Assembly (NCBI GenBank): GCA_030535235.1
Contig: JAUNCL010000014.1
Span: 1-62,908 of the forward strand
DNA: 62,908 bases
Direction: 5' to 3'
From: Bacillota bacterium
Lineage (GTDB): Bacteria > Bacillota > Clostridia > Oscillospirales > Oscillospiraceae
Position numbers and translations under genes: made by a program. The notes under the pieces are model-generated. The model made no database searches. It worked only from the letters and a program-made list of their open reading frames with translations, and was not told the DNA's origin. Each line of letters starts with the position of its first letter. The first letter of the stretch is position 1. Below are positions 1-9,513 of the stretch, in pieces.

Positions 1-918
1 TGATATGAAGATCATCTGCGTCCGAATGGTGGCGTTCATCATATCCATGGTGCTGACTGCCACAGAGTCCGCGGGGATCAGAAGCATCAGCGTCATATCA
101 TAGCTATCCAGCGTAGTCAGGCAATAGTAATACTCCGTCTGGTTCAGCAGGATATTCGCGGCGGCGATCCCATCCCTGTCCAGCTGCTCTTTGACTGTGT
201 CAAAGCTCTGTTCCTGAACATACTCCGCTTCTCTCAGTGCCTTGAAAATATTCCGGGCGCCAATCACATCGTCATCGTCTGCATCAAAATAGGCCAGGGT
301 TCCGTTGTCTTTGATAATATAGGTTGCCGCACTGCCGCCGTAGGTCGTAGTGGTATAATACTGTTTCACCGTTTGGATATCCTTCAGAAGCACGACATGG
401 GTAAAGCGGGCATGATCCTCCCCCATCGTGATGGGGGAATCCAATTCCTGCGAAAACACCAGAAAGCATCCATCAATATTGTCGGTTTCGGAAACAAAGG
501 TATGCTGATTGTTCCCGTCTATCAGATGGCTGACATCGAGCCAGATGCCGACAGGGCCATCGCGCAGATACCCTGTGCCCTGTGCATCCAGAAGCATCAC
601 CCGGCTTCCATACATATCCGTGCAGAACATCTTTTCCAGACGAGCGATGCCATCGCACAATTCCTGGGTATTCTCAAAGTGCATTCCCTGGGCAGCGTTA
701 TTCAGTCCTGTCACCAGATTCCAATGGGTCTGAAGGCCGCTGTCCAGGTTTGCCTGAATTTGAGTGACCATTTCCTCCAGCTGGTTGGAGCGCTCCTCCA
801 TCGTCAGCTTCATCAGGGAATTGCGCATGACGAATACGCCCACCACGATGGAAACGACCAGAATTATCGCAAACGCAACGGGCAAAAGATATTTCGTTGT
901 CTGCTTTTTCTCTTGCAT
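1..918 (-). CDS. Membrane-anchored sensor protein, N-terminal part (cut by window edge)
   Basis: This open frame starts at ATG 918-916 and runs off the window after 306 codons. A GAGGTG ribosome site lies about 10 bases upstream of the ATG. The protein starts with a short basic stretch and one hydrophobic segment (about residues 9-30), followed by a coiled stretch and a long extracytoplasmic region resembling a Cache-type sensor domain. It is the last visible gene of the minus-strand operon with the hybrid kinase and the binding-protein fusion, 59 bases after the latter. By context it is probably a sensor kinase or cyclase whose catalytic part lies outside the window. No catalytic motif is visible, so the output domain is unknown. 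Confidence 0.7.
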   Translation of the reverse strand, partial: MQEKKQTTKYLLPVAFAIILVVSIVVGVFVMRNSLMKLTMEERSNQLEEMVTQIQANLDSGLQTHWNLVTGLNNAAQGMHFENTQELCDGIARLEKMFCTDMYGSRVMLLDAQGTGYLRDGPVGIWLDVSHLIDGNNQHTFVSETDNIDGCFLVFSQELDSPITMGEDHARFTHVVLLKDIQTVKQYYTTTTYGGSAATYIIKDNGTLAYFDADDDDVIGARNIFKALREAEYVQEQSFDTVKEQLDRDGIAAANILLNQTEYYYCLTTLDSYDMTLMLLIPADSVAVSTMDMMNATIRTQMIFIS

Positions 919-977
919 ATTGGGTGTTCACCTCATCGTTCTTTTGTCCGTCAGCGTGTCGGTAATCTGAGAATCCA

Positions 978-2846
978 TCACCGCAGGATCATGTAATCCG
1001 TAGGCGCTTCCAACTGTCCGCCCTGTTCCACCAGGCGCTGCATCAGGTATTCCTCTGCTTTGGGGCCGGTCGTATCGACTTCAGAAACGCCCATCTCCTC
1101 CATGACGGTGGACATATACCAGTCACGGTCGCCGAAGATCAGGAAGGAATAGGTTGCGCTGCGATCCAGCTCCTTGCCATCCATGGTCAGGGCGTTGAGG
1201 GTATAACCGCTGTCGGTCTTTGTGATGTCCATCTCAAAGCCGCTGGAAACATACAGGGTGCTGTCATTGCAGACCGCACCGCGGTTGCCGGTCATGGAAA
1301 GGGTCATTTCCACAAGGGTATAGATCTGGTCGCCGGTCAGTTCCATCAGACCGGGCCAGCCGCCGTCATTCTTTGCGATATAGGCGAGATCCTTCTGAGA
1401 ATAGTCGCCGGCATAGATGTCGCTGGCAACATAGCAGGCCTGCATAAACACCAGATCCACACCGGACAGTGCGCGCATGGTATTGGCAAGGCTTGATGCC
1501 GCCTGATTGCCGTGTTCCGGCGTGAAATCGTTGGAGTAACCGGTGTCGATGTGGGCAACGATCTCGGTGCCGGGTTCTTCTCCCGCCAGCTCCTTGTTGA
1601 ATGCGGCCAACGCTTCCTGCGCTGTCTGCACTTCGCCGTTCAGAATCATCTGCACCACATCTTTGGAGATCCGGAACATCTCATTGGAGGCCAGACGGAT
1701 GTACAGCTTGTTCTCCTCAACATAGGGCTTCAGGTTATCCATCTCGGGCATCAGTTCCAGCGTAACATCCTTCTTGTAGGGCACCATGTTCTTGCCGTAG
1801 GAGATGTGATCCTGCCCCTGCTGATTGACCATGGCAGTCATGATGTCCAGGATCAGCTTTTCACGCTCGGGGTCATCCATACCCTTGTTGGAGGCCGCGA
1901 TCTGGAAGGTGGGATAGGTCAGATACCAGTTGTCCTCCTCTGTCTGGCCGAAATAGGGCACCAGCAGCACCTCGTCCTGCCCACGTCCGGGGAAGGTGAT
2001 GACATCCGCGCCGGTGCCGCGGAACATGGCAGCCTTGCCTTCGATGAACATATCCTTGGGGGTTCTGTTGGGATAGGTGGCGTCCTCCGCACCCAGTCCG
2101 ACCTTCTCTTTGAAATCGAAGAAGTTCTCAAAAACAGGCAGCCACACTTCTTCAGAAAGCTCGTGGGTCGCGCCGCTCTCATACTGCTGACGCCATTTGC
2201 GCCCCTCTATACTCTGGAGCATAGGGATCGAAGCGCCCTGCAAAACCTCCATGCAGGTGTAGTCCGCAGCAAAGTCGGACACGAAGCTGCGAATCCCCAC
2301 TGCTTCAAAGGCCTCACAGGCGGCGACAAAGCTGGCGTAGTCTGTGGGAACAGGCACATTGTACTCGTCGAACAGGGTTTTGTTGATGATGATGCCATCC
2401 ACCTCTGCACAGGTGGGCAGCCAGTTCACAGTGCCGTCATCATAGGTATAGCTGTCCAGATAGGAACCATAATAGGTGGCGGCCAGCTCGGTATTGCTCA
2501 GGTCGTACAGGTAGTCCTTCAGCAGCACCGCATCCTTCAGGGCGAAGCGGCGCACCGTCAGAATGTCGGGCATATCGTCGTGATCCTGACGGAAGCGGTA
2601 GTAATCTGTGGAGTTGGTGGCCAGAACAAACTCAAACTCCACCTCCGGGAACAGGTCACAGAGATACTGGGTATAGGTGTCCAGCATCTGATTGCCCCAA
2701 CAGGCGACAACGACCTTTTCCTTTTCATCTGTCTGGGGTGTGCTGTTTTCCCCAGCGGTTCCGTCGTTGGTGCTCTGGCCTCCGCAGCCGGCCAGCATTG
2801 TTGCCGCCATGACCATGGCCAGCAGCAGGGAAAGTAATTTTTTCAT
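978..2846 (-). CDS. Lipoprotein: ABC-type solute-binding protein fused to a 5'-nucleotidase C-terminal domain
   Basis: 622 residues. It starts with a lipoprotein signal (lipobox LAGC, cysteine near residue 21), so it should be anchored outside the membrane. Residues about 45-430 read as a type I extracellular sugar-type solute-binding protein. Residues about 455-610 resemble the substrate-binding C-terminal domain of UshA-type 5'-nucleotidases (an Asn-Gln-Ala-Ala-Ser-Ser-Leu-Ala-Asn stretch, the segment GDYSQKDL, then LTGDQIYTLVE). The metallophosphatase catalytic domain is absent, so hydrolysis is not expected. No ABC permease or ATPase lies nearby. The gene sits between a hybrid histidine kinase and a second sensor, which suggests ligand sensing rather than transport. 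The fusion is unusual; the domain calls come from reading motifs. Confidence 0.75.
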   Translation of the reverse strand: MKKLLSLLLAMVMAATMLAGCGGQSTNDGTAGENSTPQTDEKEKVVVACWGNQMLDTYTQYLCDLFPEVEFEFVLATNSTDYYRFRQDHDDMPDILTVRRFALKDAVLLKDYLYDLSNTELAATYYGSYLDSYTYDDGTVNWLPTCAEVDGIIINKTLFDEYNVPVPTDYASFVAACEAFEAVGIRSFVSDFAADYTCMEVLQGASIPMLQSIEGRKWRQQYESGATHELSEEVWLPVFENFFDFKEKVGLGAEDATYPNRTPKDMFIEGKAAMFRGTGADVITFPGRGQDEVLLVPYFGQTEEDNWYLTYPTFQIAASNKGMDDPEREKLILDIMTAMVNQQGQDHISYGKNMVPYKKDVTLELMPEMDNLKPYVEENKLYIRLASNEMFRISKDVVQMILNGEVQTAQEALAAFNKELAGEEPGTEIVAHIDTGYSNDFTPEHGNQAASSLANTMRALSGVDLVFMQACYVASDIYAGDYSQKDLAYIAKNDGGWPGLMELTGDQIYTLVEMTLSMTGNRGAVCNDSTLYVSSGFEMDITKTDSGYTLNALTMDGKELDRSATYSFLIFGDRDWYMSTVMEEMGVSEVDTTGPKAEEYLMQRLVEQGGQLEAPTDYMILR

Positions 2847-2890
2847 AGATAATCTCCTTTTCTTTCTCCGTTAAAAAATAATACGTACAT

Positions 2891-3151
2891 TCAATGGGTG
2901 AGATTTATGGAAATGGTCTTTATGACCTCATCCATCACAATGGGCTTGGACAGATGGCCGTTCATTCCCGCATTCAGAGACGCCTGCACATCCTCGGCAA
3001 AGGCGATGGCGGGGATCGTGCGCCCGTCAGGACGGTCATCCAGCCTGCGGATCGCCCTGGTGGCTTCGTATCCATTCATCTTCGGGAAACATACTGGTGC
3101 CCCATACCGCGATCACATCCAGACAACGGTCCGGAAAGGGAGGTTCTCTTG
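2891..3151 (-). pseudogene. Decayed response-regulator receiver domain remnant
   Basis: Between the hybrid kinase and the binding-protein gene, the frame from ATG 3079 encodes 62 residues that match the second half of a CheY-like receiver (NGYEATRAIRRLDDRP, then a Lys-Pro near KPIVMDE). The phosphoacceptor aspartate half is missing. Upstream of the ATG the sequence resembles the preceding receiver region only if read in another frame, with a stop in the kinase-proximal frame, so the domain is frameshifted and eroded. A few residues also seem deleted around IAFAEDV. It is probably the leftover of a third receiver of the upstream hybrid kinase or of a duplicated regulator. Confidence 0.6.
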
Positions 3152-6100
3152 TCAGTGCAAGTATTTTTCCATCACTGCTTCCAACTTGTCCCGGTTGAAG
3201 GGCTTCGCGATATGTTCGTTCATCCCGACCTCTTTGGATCTCACGATATCCTCTTCAAAGGCATTGGCGCTGACCGCGATGATGGGAAGGGTACTGGCAT
3301 CCGGCCTGTCCAATGCGCGGATCGCGCGGGTCGCCTCGTAACCATCCATAACCGGCATCTGGATATCCATCAGCACCATCCCGTAGTATCCGGGTACAGA
3401 AGATCGAACCATTTCAACGGCGACCTTGCCGTTTTCCGCTTCCTCCACCTGAACATCCATTTCGGACAAAATGGCCGCTGCGATCTCCCGGTTCAGATCA
3501 TTATCCTCCACCAGAAGGATTCTGCTTCCTTTGAGATGCATATTGCGCTCTGTCTCGGCTGGATATATTGGTTCCGCTTCCACAGAAGCGTTCAGGACTT
3601 CATACAGGTCAGACAGGAACAGCGGCTTCGCGCAGAAAGCTGTCACACCGGCTTTCCGTGCTTCCTCTTCAATTTCCGTCCAATCGTAGGCAGTGAGAAT
3701 GATGATGGGCGTATCGTCTCCGATGACGGAGCGGATCTGGCGGACAACTTCCACGCCGTTGAGATCCGGCATCAGCCAGTCGATGATAAAGGCCTTGTAG
3801 GGCTTGCCGCCTTCGTAGGCGAACTTTGCCTTGTAAACCGCTTCTTTTCCGGACATGGTCCACTCCGGATTCATGCCGATGACTTCCAGCATCCGGGTCA
3901 CGCTGGCGCAGGTATCCATGTTGTCATCCGCCACAAGGGCCCGCAACCCTTCCAGATTCTTGATGGTCGTAACCTTGTGGGAGTTCTCCCCGACCCGGAA
4001 CCGGAAGGAAATTGTAATTTCCGTTCCCGAACCTTTCTTGCTTTTGACGGAAATACTTCCGCCCATCATGTCTACGATATTCTTGGTAATGGCCATCCCC
4101 AGGCCAGTCCCCGGGATTCCGCTCACGGTGCTGGATTCCTCCCGGGTAAAGGGTTCAAAGATGTGTTTTGCGAATTCCTCGCTCATGCCAATTCCGGTGT
4201 CGCTGAGCACGAACGCATACCGCACAAAACCATCCTGGCCCGGAGCGCCCTTCTGAATGATCCGGATGCCAACAGTTCCTCCCGGCATGGTGAACTTGAT
4301 GGCATTGCTCATGCAGTTGAGGAGCACCTGATTCAGCCGCAGCTTGTCGCATACGATATCCTCATTGACGACCTCCACTGTGTCGATCAGGAAGTTCAGG
4401 CGCTTGGCATTGACATCGGCCTGTAGGATATTCCTTAAATCGTGCATCACCGTGGGGAGATGGCATTCCTGCTCCTCGATCTTGATCCTTCCGCTTTCAA
4501 TTCTGCTCATGTCCAACACATCGTTGATGAGCGAAAGCAGATGGTTGCTGGAGGTCATGATCTTTTTCAGATAATCCTCCAGTAGCTTTTTGTTGTCCAG
4601 ATGAGTAGCGGCCAGAGAGGTGAAGCCGATAATGGCGTTCATGGGGGTCCGAATGTCGTGGGACATATTGTTCAGGAAGTTCGTCTTGGCCTGATTGGCG
4701 TGCTCTGCCAGAATGAGAGCTTCCTTGACCTCTCTGGACGCTTTGCGGGTGTTCCTGACATATACAATACCGATGACGACGACGAAGGCGGCCAGAAGGA
4801 GAATGACTGCCAGCACCGCAAACGCATTGTCCTTTACAAAATCCGCAAAGGTCATGCTTTTCGGGGCTGTGGCGTAATAGGTAAGGGCCCCGTTGATGGC
4901 GGAATAGGGGACAGCGTCGATCACCTGATTCAAAATATGTAAAAGGTGCATATTATCGCGGTGCACGGCGAAGGACACAGAGATGTCATTCGACAGCGTA
5001 ACGCACATCAATCCATCATAATGGTTGGTCTGGATGATATGATCCACCCGGTTTGCACTGAAAACGGTGCAGTCAGCTTCGCCCTTGCGGACCAGGTTGA
5101 TACAGTCCTGCTCAGAGGCCGCATCAACGACCGTCCAGGAAGGATAATTGTTCTCCACATACAAATGTGTTTCCGTACTGCTTTCAAGAACCGCAACAAC
5201 ATTTTCGGCATTTTCATTGAACCTGCCGTTATCCACCAGGGCGATCATGCTTGTCCCTATACTGTTTTTCACCACATACATCTGTGACTGCTCCGCATAA
5301 TAACGGTCAAAATAGGCCGGGAAAATGCAGTCCACCGTTCCCGCCTGAAGTGCAGCTCTCATCTCAACTGCATTTGAGAATGCAATCGGTTCAAATTCAA
5401 GTGCGGCATTATACAGGCAGTTTTCTGAAATGCTGAGGAAATCGTACAGGGCACCGGTCAGTTCCCCGGTAGTATCGTCCTTGTCGCAATAGGCCAGATA
5501 ATCATCCAGATAGCCGACCCGAATCGTTCCATGCTCCTGTAACCAGTTCAAATCCTCGGCCGGAAGGCTTTTGCTGGCATTGTTGTTCAGATACTTCTGA
5601 TACAATCCCTCATTATAATACCGGTTTGCGTTCAACAGCAGATGCATGGCTTCATCCAGCTCCGCTTTCAGATCCGGACGGGCAGAATTGATCGCGAAAT
5701 AGAAATCCGAGCCGCCGATCCGAACCATGGGGACCGTATTCTCAAAGGCGTAGGAATCTACGGCGACCACTGCGTCAAGCTCACCGTTTTCCAACATTTC
5801 CACCATGGCATCATCACCATTGCAGGGAATGGTGTCCACCTCGACTGCGTGTTTCTGGGCCCATTCATGGAACTGGTCAGCCTGAACACTCCCTGCGTTG
5901 ACGCCGATCCGTTTTCCCGCAAGGGTGGAATAATCGGTCTCGTCGATCCCTGTGTCCCTGTTGCTGACATACAGAAAGTAGCTCTCCGTGCCCATGGGAT
6001 AAGAGGAAAACAGCAGTTCTGTTTCCCGCTCCGGGGTATAGGACACATCGCTCAGCAGGTCGATCTCACCGTCTTTGAGCATTTGCAGCAGCTCCGGCCA

Positions 6101-6361
6101 GGAGGCCTCCACATATTCATAGTTCCAGCCGGTGTAAGCTGCAAGATCCTGCTGATAATCGTAGGCATAGCCGCTCATGTGCCCATTTTCATCCTTGATA
6201 TTGAACGGACAGGAGTAGAAGCCCACCCGAACCGTTTTTTGCTCCGTCTCCGCTGCCATTGCTGTAATGGGGCAGAATGACACAAAAATGAGACAAAAAC
6301 AGAGAAGCCCTGCCGTAATTTTATGTATTATCTGTGCGATATGTCGTTTACCAATATCCAT
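3152..6361 (-). CDS. Hybrid sensor histidine kinase with two SBP_bac_3 domains and two receivers
   Basis: 1069 residues. A signal peptide (1 to about 37) is followed by two tandem family-3 solute-binding domains (about 42-265 and 270-505) that would face outside. One membrane segment follows (about 515-537), then HisKA with the motif MSHDIRTPMNA (phosphoacceptor His568), and a HATPase with DTGIGM and GTGLGMA boxes. Two receivers follow: the first with candidate Asp861 in IDWLMP, the second with Asp999 in MDIQMP. Such kinases sense amino-acid-like or other small ligands and phosphorylate their own receivers. No DNA-binding regulator is adjacent, so the output target is not visible. The start is chosen because an AGAAGGGA element lies just upstream. 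It is the first gene of the operon. Confidence 0.9.
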   Translation of the reverse strand: MDIGKRHIAQIIHKITAGLLCFCLIFVSFCPITAMAAETEQKTVRVGFYSCPFNIKDENGHMSGYAYDYQQDLAAYTGWNYEYVEASWPELLQMLKDGEIDLLSDVSYTPERETELLFSSYPMGTESYFLYVSNRDTGIDETDYSTLAGKRIGVNAGSVQADQFHEWAQKHAVEVDTIPCNGDDAMVEMLENGELDAVVAVDSYAFENTVPMVRIGGSDFYFAINSARPDLKAELDEAMHLLLNANRYYNEGLYQKYLNNNASKSLPAEDLNWLQEHGTIRVGYLDDYLAYCDKDDTTGELTGALYDFLSISENCLYNAALEFEPIAFSNAVEMRAALQAGTVDCIFPAYFDRYYAEQSQMYVVKNSIGTSMIALVDNGRFNENAENVVAVLESSTETHLYVENNYPSWTVVDAASEQDCINLVRKGEADCTVFSANRVDHIIQTNHYDGLMCVTLSNDISVSFAVHRDNMHLLHILNQVIDAVPYSAINGALTYYATAPKSMTFADFVKDNAFAVLAVILLLAAFVVVIGIVYVRNTRKASREVKEALILAEHANQAKTNFLNNMSHDIRTPMNAIIGFTSLAATHLDNKKLLEDYLKKIMTSSNHLLSLINDVLDMSRIESGRIKIEEQECHLPTVMHDLRNILQADVNAKRLNFLIDTVEVVNEDIVCDKLRLNQVLLNCMSNAIKFTMPGGTVGIRIIQKGAPGQDGFVRYAFVLSDTGIGMSEEFAKHIFEPFTREESSTVSGIPGTGLGMAITKNIVDMMGGSISVKSKKGSGTEITISFRFRVGENSHKVTTIKNLEGLRALVADDNMDTCASVTRMLEVIGMNPEWTMSGKEAVYKAKFAYEGGKPYKAFIIDWLMPDLNGVEVVRQIRSVIGDDTPIIILTAYDWTEIEEEARKAGVTAFCAKPLFLSDLYEVLNASVEAEPIYPAETERNMHLKGSRILLVEDNDLNREIAAAILSEMDVQVEEAENGKVAVEMVRSSVPGYYGMVLMDIQMPVMDGYEATRAIRALDRPDASTLPIIAVSANAFEEDIVRSKEVGMNEHIAKPFNRDKLEAVMEKYLH

Positions 6362-6484
6362 ATATTTCTTTCCCTTCTACGAGCAGGTTTCAAAAATTTG
6401 TTCTCATTTCAATGAATAGTACATCCCTTTTCGTTTTAGTTTTACAATAATTCATCCCATTGATATATATAAATAGTCAATTTT

Positions 6485-6513
6485 ATTATAGCAACTCTTC
6501 TGTAATAAATCAA
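6485..6513 (-). promoter_or_regulatory. Sigma-A-type promoter of the sensory operon
   Basis: On the minus strand TTGATT and TATAAT are separated by 17 bases, about 125 bases upstream of the hybrid kinase start. The surrounding stretch 6362-6600 is AT-rich compared with the rest of the window. I see no gene between 6362 and 6792. Confidence 0.55.
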
Positions 6514-6792
6514 GATTGCAACTTGCTATTGTACTTTGCGTTTTAGTGATATATAAGGGAAACCAGAATTCTTTCCAGCATTGGTGACGTATTTCGTGGG
6601 TCGGGAGGCGGTCATCCGAGCGGTTTCCTCTTTTTCCGAATTTTACACCGGGGCGGCCGGAATATCTCTGCGGGAATGGGCAAACATAAGGCCGGAACGA
6701 CGAAACCGTCGTTTTCCTTCGCCCCCGAGACCGGCGGGCGGATGCTATCACATGACATGAAGTTTCTATCTCAAGAAAAGGAGAACAACGAT

Positions 6793-7020
6793 ATGGCAAG
6801 CAATCAGTCTTCCTCCGGCAGCAAGAAGATCCTGGTCCCCGAGGCCCGCGCCGCTATGGATCAGTTCAAGATGGAAGCCGCCAACGAAGTGGGCGTGAAC
6901 CTGAAGAAGGGCTACAACGGCTCTCTGACCACCCGGGAAGCCGGCTCCATCGGCGGCCAGATGGTCAAGAAGATGATCCAGTCCTACGAGAACAAGCTCA
7001 GCGGCTCCGGCGAGGAGTAA
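6793..7020 (+). CDS. Alpha/beta-type small acid-soluble spore protein
   Basis: 75 residues. The sequence contains the family signature around EVGVNLKKGYNGSLTTREAG and the downstream GGQMVKKMI. These proteins coat DNA in the dormant spore core and protect it from UV and chemical damage; the Glu in the EVG region is where the germination protease cuts. The ATG at 6793 is preferred over an upstream in-frame ATG at 6676 because an AAAAGGAGA ribosome site directly precedes it and homologues start with the short Ser-rich lead. Expression in the forespore under sigma G is expected for the family, but I could not identify a clear sigma G promoter. Confidence 0.93.
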   Translation: MASNQSSSGSKKILVPEARAAMDQFKMEAANEVGVNLKKGYNGSLTTREAGSIGGQMVKKMIQSYENKLSGSGEE

Positions 7021-7065
7021 TTCGGAATCCTGTCATAGGATGTCCAACCTGACGGAAAAATAGTC

Positions 7066-7105
7066 AAAAAAGGAAGGGGCCGCGGCTGCGGTCCCTTCCT
7101 TTTTT
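7066..7105. terminator. Bidirectional intrinsic terminator between spore protein gene and RNase J gene
   Basis: A long stem (AAAAAAGGAAGGGGCC paired with GGTCCCTTCCTTTTTT) with a short GC-rich loop. It has A and T runs on both sides and lies between convergent genes, so it can serve both strands. A second hairpin of TTCTTTTTCTT and AAGAAAAAGAA follows at about 7126-7149, next to the RNase J stop codon. Confidence 0.85.
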
Positions 7106-7148
7106 CAATTAAAGTTCTTTTTGGTTCTTTTTCTTTCAAGAAAAAGAA

Positions 7149-8807
7149 TCAGACTTCCATGATGACGGGCAGGATCATGGGGTTGCGCTTGGTCTTCCGG
7201 TAGAGATACCGGGACATCTCGCCCTTCATAGCGGACTTGATGGTGGCCCAGTCGCTGATGCCCCGGACCTGACAGTCCTCCAGGGCCTCCAGCGCCACGT
7301 CCCGCAGCTCCTCCATGAGGCTCTCGGACTCCTTGACGTACACAAAGCCCCGGGTGATGATATCCGGGCCGGAGACCAGCTCGCCGTTCTCTCCGGACAG
7401 AGAGACCACCACCACGATCATGCCGTCCTGGGCCAGGTGACGGCGGTCCCGCAGGACCACGCTGCCCACGTCGCCCACGCCGTAGCCGTCCACAAAGACC
7501 CGGCCCGAGGGAACCGTGCCCGCCAGCTGGGCGGAGTTGGGGGTCAGCTCGATGATCCGGCCCACGTCGCCGATGAGGATGTTGCTCTCAGGGGTGCCCA
7601 TCTCGGCGGCCACCCGGGCGTGGGTTTTCAGCTGCCGCTGTTCCCCGTGGACAGGGAGGAAGAACTTGGGCCGCACCAGGGCGTGGACGATCTTCAACTC
7701 GTCCTGGCAGGCGTGGCCGGACACGTGGAGGGGGCCGGCGAACTCGTTGACCACCTCGGCGTTCTTCCGATAGAGTTCGTTGACGATGTTGTTCACCGCC
7801 GTCTCGTTGCCGGGGATAGCCGAGGCCGACAGGATGACCCGGTCCCCGGGCTGAATCTCCACCTGCTTGTGGGTGGAGAAGGCAATGCGGAACAGGGCGG
7901 ACATGGCCTCGCCCTGGCTGCCGGTGGTGATGATGCAGATCTTGTCCTTGGGCAGGGACTTGATGTGGTTGATGTCCACCAGGACCCCCTCGGGGATCTC
8001 GGTGTAGCCCAGCTCCACCGCCACCCGGATGGAATTTTCCATGCTGCGGCCGGTGATGGCCACCTTTCGCCCGTAGCGGGCGGCCACCTGGATGATCTGC
8101 TGGATGCGGTCCACGTTGGAGGCGAAGGTGGTGACGATGATGCGCTCGCTGCAGCTCTTGAAGAGGCCGTCGAAGCTGGCGCCCACCGCCCGCTCCGACC
8201 GGGTGTGGCCGGGGCGCTCCACGTTGGTGGAGTCGGCCAGCATGGCCAGCACGCCCTCCTTGCCCAGCTCACCCAGGCGGGTCAGGTCCATGATCTTGCC
8301 CTTGATGGGGGTGGGGTCGATCTTGAAGTCGCCGGTGTGGACCACCGTGCCCACGGGGCACTTGATGGCGAAGCTCACCGCGTCGGCAATGGAGTGGTTG
8401 GCGTGGATGAACTCCACGGAGAACTTGCCGGCCCGGATCACATCTCCCGCCTCGCAGGTGACCAGCTTCGCCACGTCCATGAGCTTGTGCTCCTCCAGCT
8501 TCAGCTTCACCAGCCCCAGGGTCATGGGGGTGGCATAGATGGGCGCATTGAAAGAACGCAGCACGTAGGGCAGCGCGCCGATGTGGTCCTCGTGGCCGTG
8601 GGTGAGGAAGATGCCCCGGATCTTATCCTGGTGCTTGATGAGGTAGCTCACGTCGGGGATGACTACGTCGATGCCGTACATGTCCACGTCGGGGAAGCCC
8701 ATGCCCACGTCCACCACGATGATGTCGCCGCCGTACTCATAGACGGTGAGGTTCTTGCCGATCTCGTTCAGGCCGCCCAGAGGGATGATTTTCAGTTTTT
8801 CTGCCAT
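7149..8807 (-). CDS. rnj: Ribonuclease J (metallo-beta-lactamase/beta-CASP)
   Basis: 552 residues, the normal family length. The zinc-binding HGHEDH motif lies at residues 70-75, within a metallo-beta-lactamase fold interrupted by a beta-CASP domain. The C-terminal part carries the conserved HVSGHACQDEL region and ends in the RNase J C-terminal domain. RNase J has 5'-3' exonuclease and endonuclease activity and acts in mRNA decay and rRNA maturation in Firmicutes. The gene stands alone and converges on the spore protein gene. Whether it corresponds to RNase J1 or J2 cannot be decided from one copy. Confidence 0.93.
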   Translation of the reverse strand: MAEKLKIIPLGGLNEIGKNLTVYEYGGDIIVVDVGMGFPDVDMYGIDVVIPDVSYLIKHQDKIRGIFLTHGHEDHIGALPYVLRSFNAPIYATPMTLGLVKLKLEEHKLMDVAKLVTCEAGDVIRAGKFSVEFIHANHSIADAVSFAIKCPVGTVVHTGDFKIDPTPIKGKIMDLTRLGELGKEGVLAMLADSTNVERPGHTRSERAVGASFDGLFKSCSERIIVTTFASNVDRIQQIIQVAARYGRKVAITGRSMENSIRVAVELGYTEIPEGVLVDINHIKSLPKDKICIITTGSQGEAMSALFRIAFSTHKQVEIQPGDRVILSASAIPGNETAVNNIVNELYRKNAEVVNEFAGPLHVSGHACQDELKIVHALVRPKFFLPVHGEQRQLKTHARVAAEMGTPESNILIGDVGRIIELTPNSAQLAGTVPSGRVFVDGYGVGDVGSVVLRDRRHLAQDGMIVVVVSLSGENGELVSGPDIITRGFVYVKESESLMEELRDVALEALEDCQVRGISDWATIKSAMKGEMSRYLYRKTKRNPMILPVIMEV

Positions 8808-9145
8808 GATTACTCCTTTTCACAAAGTTCCAGGGCCGGAGCCGCCGCGAAAGGGGCCAGGATGGTAGCAGAAGACAGAGGGAGCCGCGGCGTACCCGAC
8901 CGCCCTGTCCCGCGGCGGGTCTGCCTGACGCTCCCCCAGCCAAGACCGCTCTGCGGGCGGGTCCGTGCCTGTGGGTATCTCAGATTTTATACAAATAGGG
9001 GCGCACCGAAAAAAAGGCCGCCCAAACATTATCCACTATAGTATAGCACCAATTGCGGAAAAAGTATACATATTTTTCCCGCCCTCTGGGCTTTTGCGGC
9101 CGAATGTGGTAAGCTGGGAAAAAAGCTGAGAAAGGCGGGAGAACC
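8808..9145. other. Divergent intergenic region without a supported gene
   Basis: 338 bases between the RNase J and ArsC/Spx-like genes. Around 9035-9085 there are TATACT-like boxes on the minus strand that may belong to the RNase J promoter, but no convincing -35 box pairs with them. Short frames here have no ribosome site and no recognisable product. Confidence 0.4.
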
Positions 9146-9478
9146 ATGAACATCCAGATCTTTGGCAAACCCAAGTGCTTCGACACCAAAAAGGCTGAGC
9201 GCTACTTCAAAGAGCGGCGGATCAAGTATCAATACATTGACCTGAAGAAGTACGGCATCAGCAGGGGAGAGCTGACCTCCGTCCTCCGGTCGGTGAAGCT
9301 GGAGGACCTCATCGACGAGAAGCACCCCGACGCCCCCCTCCTCCGGTACCTGGCCCACAACGAGGCCAAGGTGGAAAAACTCCTGGAGGACCCCACCCTG
9401 ATCAAGACCCCCATCGTCCGCAACGGCAAGCAGGCCACCGTGGGCAGCCAGCCCGAGGTTTGGAAGACCTGGGAGTGA
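9146..9478 (+). CDS. ArsC/Spx-family thioredoxin-fold protein
   Basis: 110 residues, with the ArsC/Spx start (IQIFGKPKCFDTKKAERYF) and a later conserved TPIVRNG segment holding the cis-proline. A single active-site cysteine is present (PKC), not the CXXC of Spx. Arsenate reductases of this family use a Cys-Xaa5-Arg context that I do not see intact, so arsenate reduction is uncertain; it may be a YffB-like redox or regulatory protein. The AAAGGCGGGAG sequence before ATG 9146 supports the start. It is monocistronic, followed by a strong terminator. Confidence 0.8.
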   Translation: MNIQIFGKPKCFDTKKAERYFKERRIKYQYIDLKKYGISRGELTSVLRSVKLEDLIDEKHPDAPLLRYLAHNEAKVEKLLEDPTLIKTPIVRNGKQATVGSQPEVWKTWE

Positions 9479-9513
9479 GGAATTAGGAATTGGCCCCCTT
9501 TCGGCCAACCTTG

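Noticed and set aside
6676-6792. Longer start for the spore protein at 6676
   Set aside because: No ribosome site, and the extra 39 residues are unlike any spore protein; ATG 6793 has AAAAGGAGA at the right distance.
7437-9041. A 534-codon plus-strand frame over the RNase J gene
   Set aside because: His/Gly/Val-rich shadow frame without a start signal; RNase J motifs are clear on the minus strand.
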